This document shows positions 63,848 through 64,000 of a stretch of DNA of 64,000 nucleotides, in pieces. This stretch comes from Paraburkholderia nodosa. Its GTDB lineage: Bacteria; Pseudomonadota; Gammaproteobacteria; Burkholderiales; Burkholderiaceae. The position numbers and the translations under genes are program-made. Where the stretch lies: assembly GCF_001718195.1 (NCBI RefSeq), contig NZ_MCNV01000002.1:248001-312000 (forward strand), written 5' to 3'. Below the pieces are notes generated by a model. The model saw nothing but the letters and a program-made list of their open reading frames with translations, made no database searches and was not told the origin of the DNA. Every line of letters begins with the position of its first letter. The first letter of the stretch is position 1.

Positions 63848-64000
63848 ATGAAATTCAACGACACTGCGCCTGTATTGGCGCCCGAAAACACGCCGCCGCT
63901 CTGGCTGGCGAGACTGGCAAACAATGCAACGCTGGAAGCGACCGTCCTGAAGCGTCCGATAGAGGGCCGCGCGGACATCTTTTCCGTGATCAGACATGCC
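63848..64000 (+). CDS. NTF2-like protein, N-terminal part (cut by window edge)
   Basis: The first 51 codons, MKFNDTAPVLAPENTPPLWLARLANN, then ATLEATVLKRPIEGRADIFSVIRHA, a pattern seen in SnoaL/NTF2-like proteins (...RPIEGRDAI...). GAAGGAA precedes the start. It follows the epoxide hydrolase gene by 71 bases and so may belong to the same catabolic set. The gene continues beyond the window, so the family call is tentative. Confidence 0.6.
   Translation, partial: MKFNDTAPVLAPENTPPLWLARLANNATLEATVLKRPIEGRADIFSVIRHA

Overview
The window is a high-GC, densely packed chromosomal stretch that looks like Burkholderiaceae (Paraburkholderia/Burkholderia/Caballeronia type). This is judged from codon usage, RND efflux genes in the order OMF-MFP-RND, several GGDEF/EAL proteins, a urea-carboxylase/DUF1989 operon under a guanidine-I riboswitch, a dau-like D-amino-acid cluster and many small catabolic modules. 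I see no rRNA, no convincing tRNA, no CRISPR array and no intact insertion sequence.

Layout. 1-3616 (minus): RND efflux operon, with the pump cut by the window edge. 3935-5461 (plus): Rieske-ferredoxin reductase fusion, divergent from the efflux operon. 5605-7469: small unknown genes and an AT-richer island carrying a SAM methyltransferase. 7721-9982 (plus): beta-carbonic anhydrase plus SulP transporter. 10205-13835 (minus): cysteine synthase, small protein, glutamine synthetase, BON-domain protein. 14670-15647 (plus): pseudouridine-5'-phosphate glycosidase. 15644-25465 (minus): guanidine-I (ykkC) riboswitch followed by ABC importer (SBP, permease, ATPase), two DUF1989 proteins, urea/guanidine carboxylase and allophanate hydrolase, i.e. 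a guanidine uptake and degradation operon. 25795-32275 (minus): secreted hydrolase, enoyl-CoA hydratase, NTF2-like protein, 2,4-dienoyl-CoA reductase with twin operators, beta-propeller protein, DUF1223 protein. 32374-36743: two c-di-GMP genes (PAS-GGDEF-EAL and GGDEF). 36774-39301 (minus): polar amino acid ABC SBP and permease without an ATPase, with an IclR regulator. 39566-42386: small genes and a GGDEF-EAL protein. 42387-46523: remnant of a response-regulator/kinase gene, a large hybrid kinase resembling the quorum-sensing sensor CqsS, and a ketosynthase III next to it. 47066-51028: DadA-like oxidase, SBP, OCD/mu-crystallin family protein and YheO/DauR-type regulator. 51048-56510 (minus): LctP permease, small membrane protein, gamma-glutamyltransferase, SLC13-type permease. 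56995-59434: small genes, a third GGDEF protein coupled to a tautomerase-like ORF. 59733-64000 (plus): MarR regulator, nitrilase, NmrA-like protein, epoxide hydrolase, start of an NTF2-like gene.

The most promising lead is the pair at 45486-46523 and 42857-45457. A KAS III enzyme with an intact Cys-His-Asn triad lies 28 nt upstream of a kinase whose membrane domain looks like CqsS/LqsS, but there is no CqsA/LqsA-type PLP synthase in the window. The ketosynthase may make the signal that the kinase senses. A decayed response regulator-kinase gene lies directly downstream. The second clear result is the guanidine-I riboswitch, which re-assigns the nominal urea operon to guanidine.
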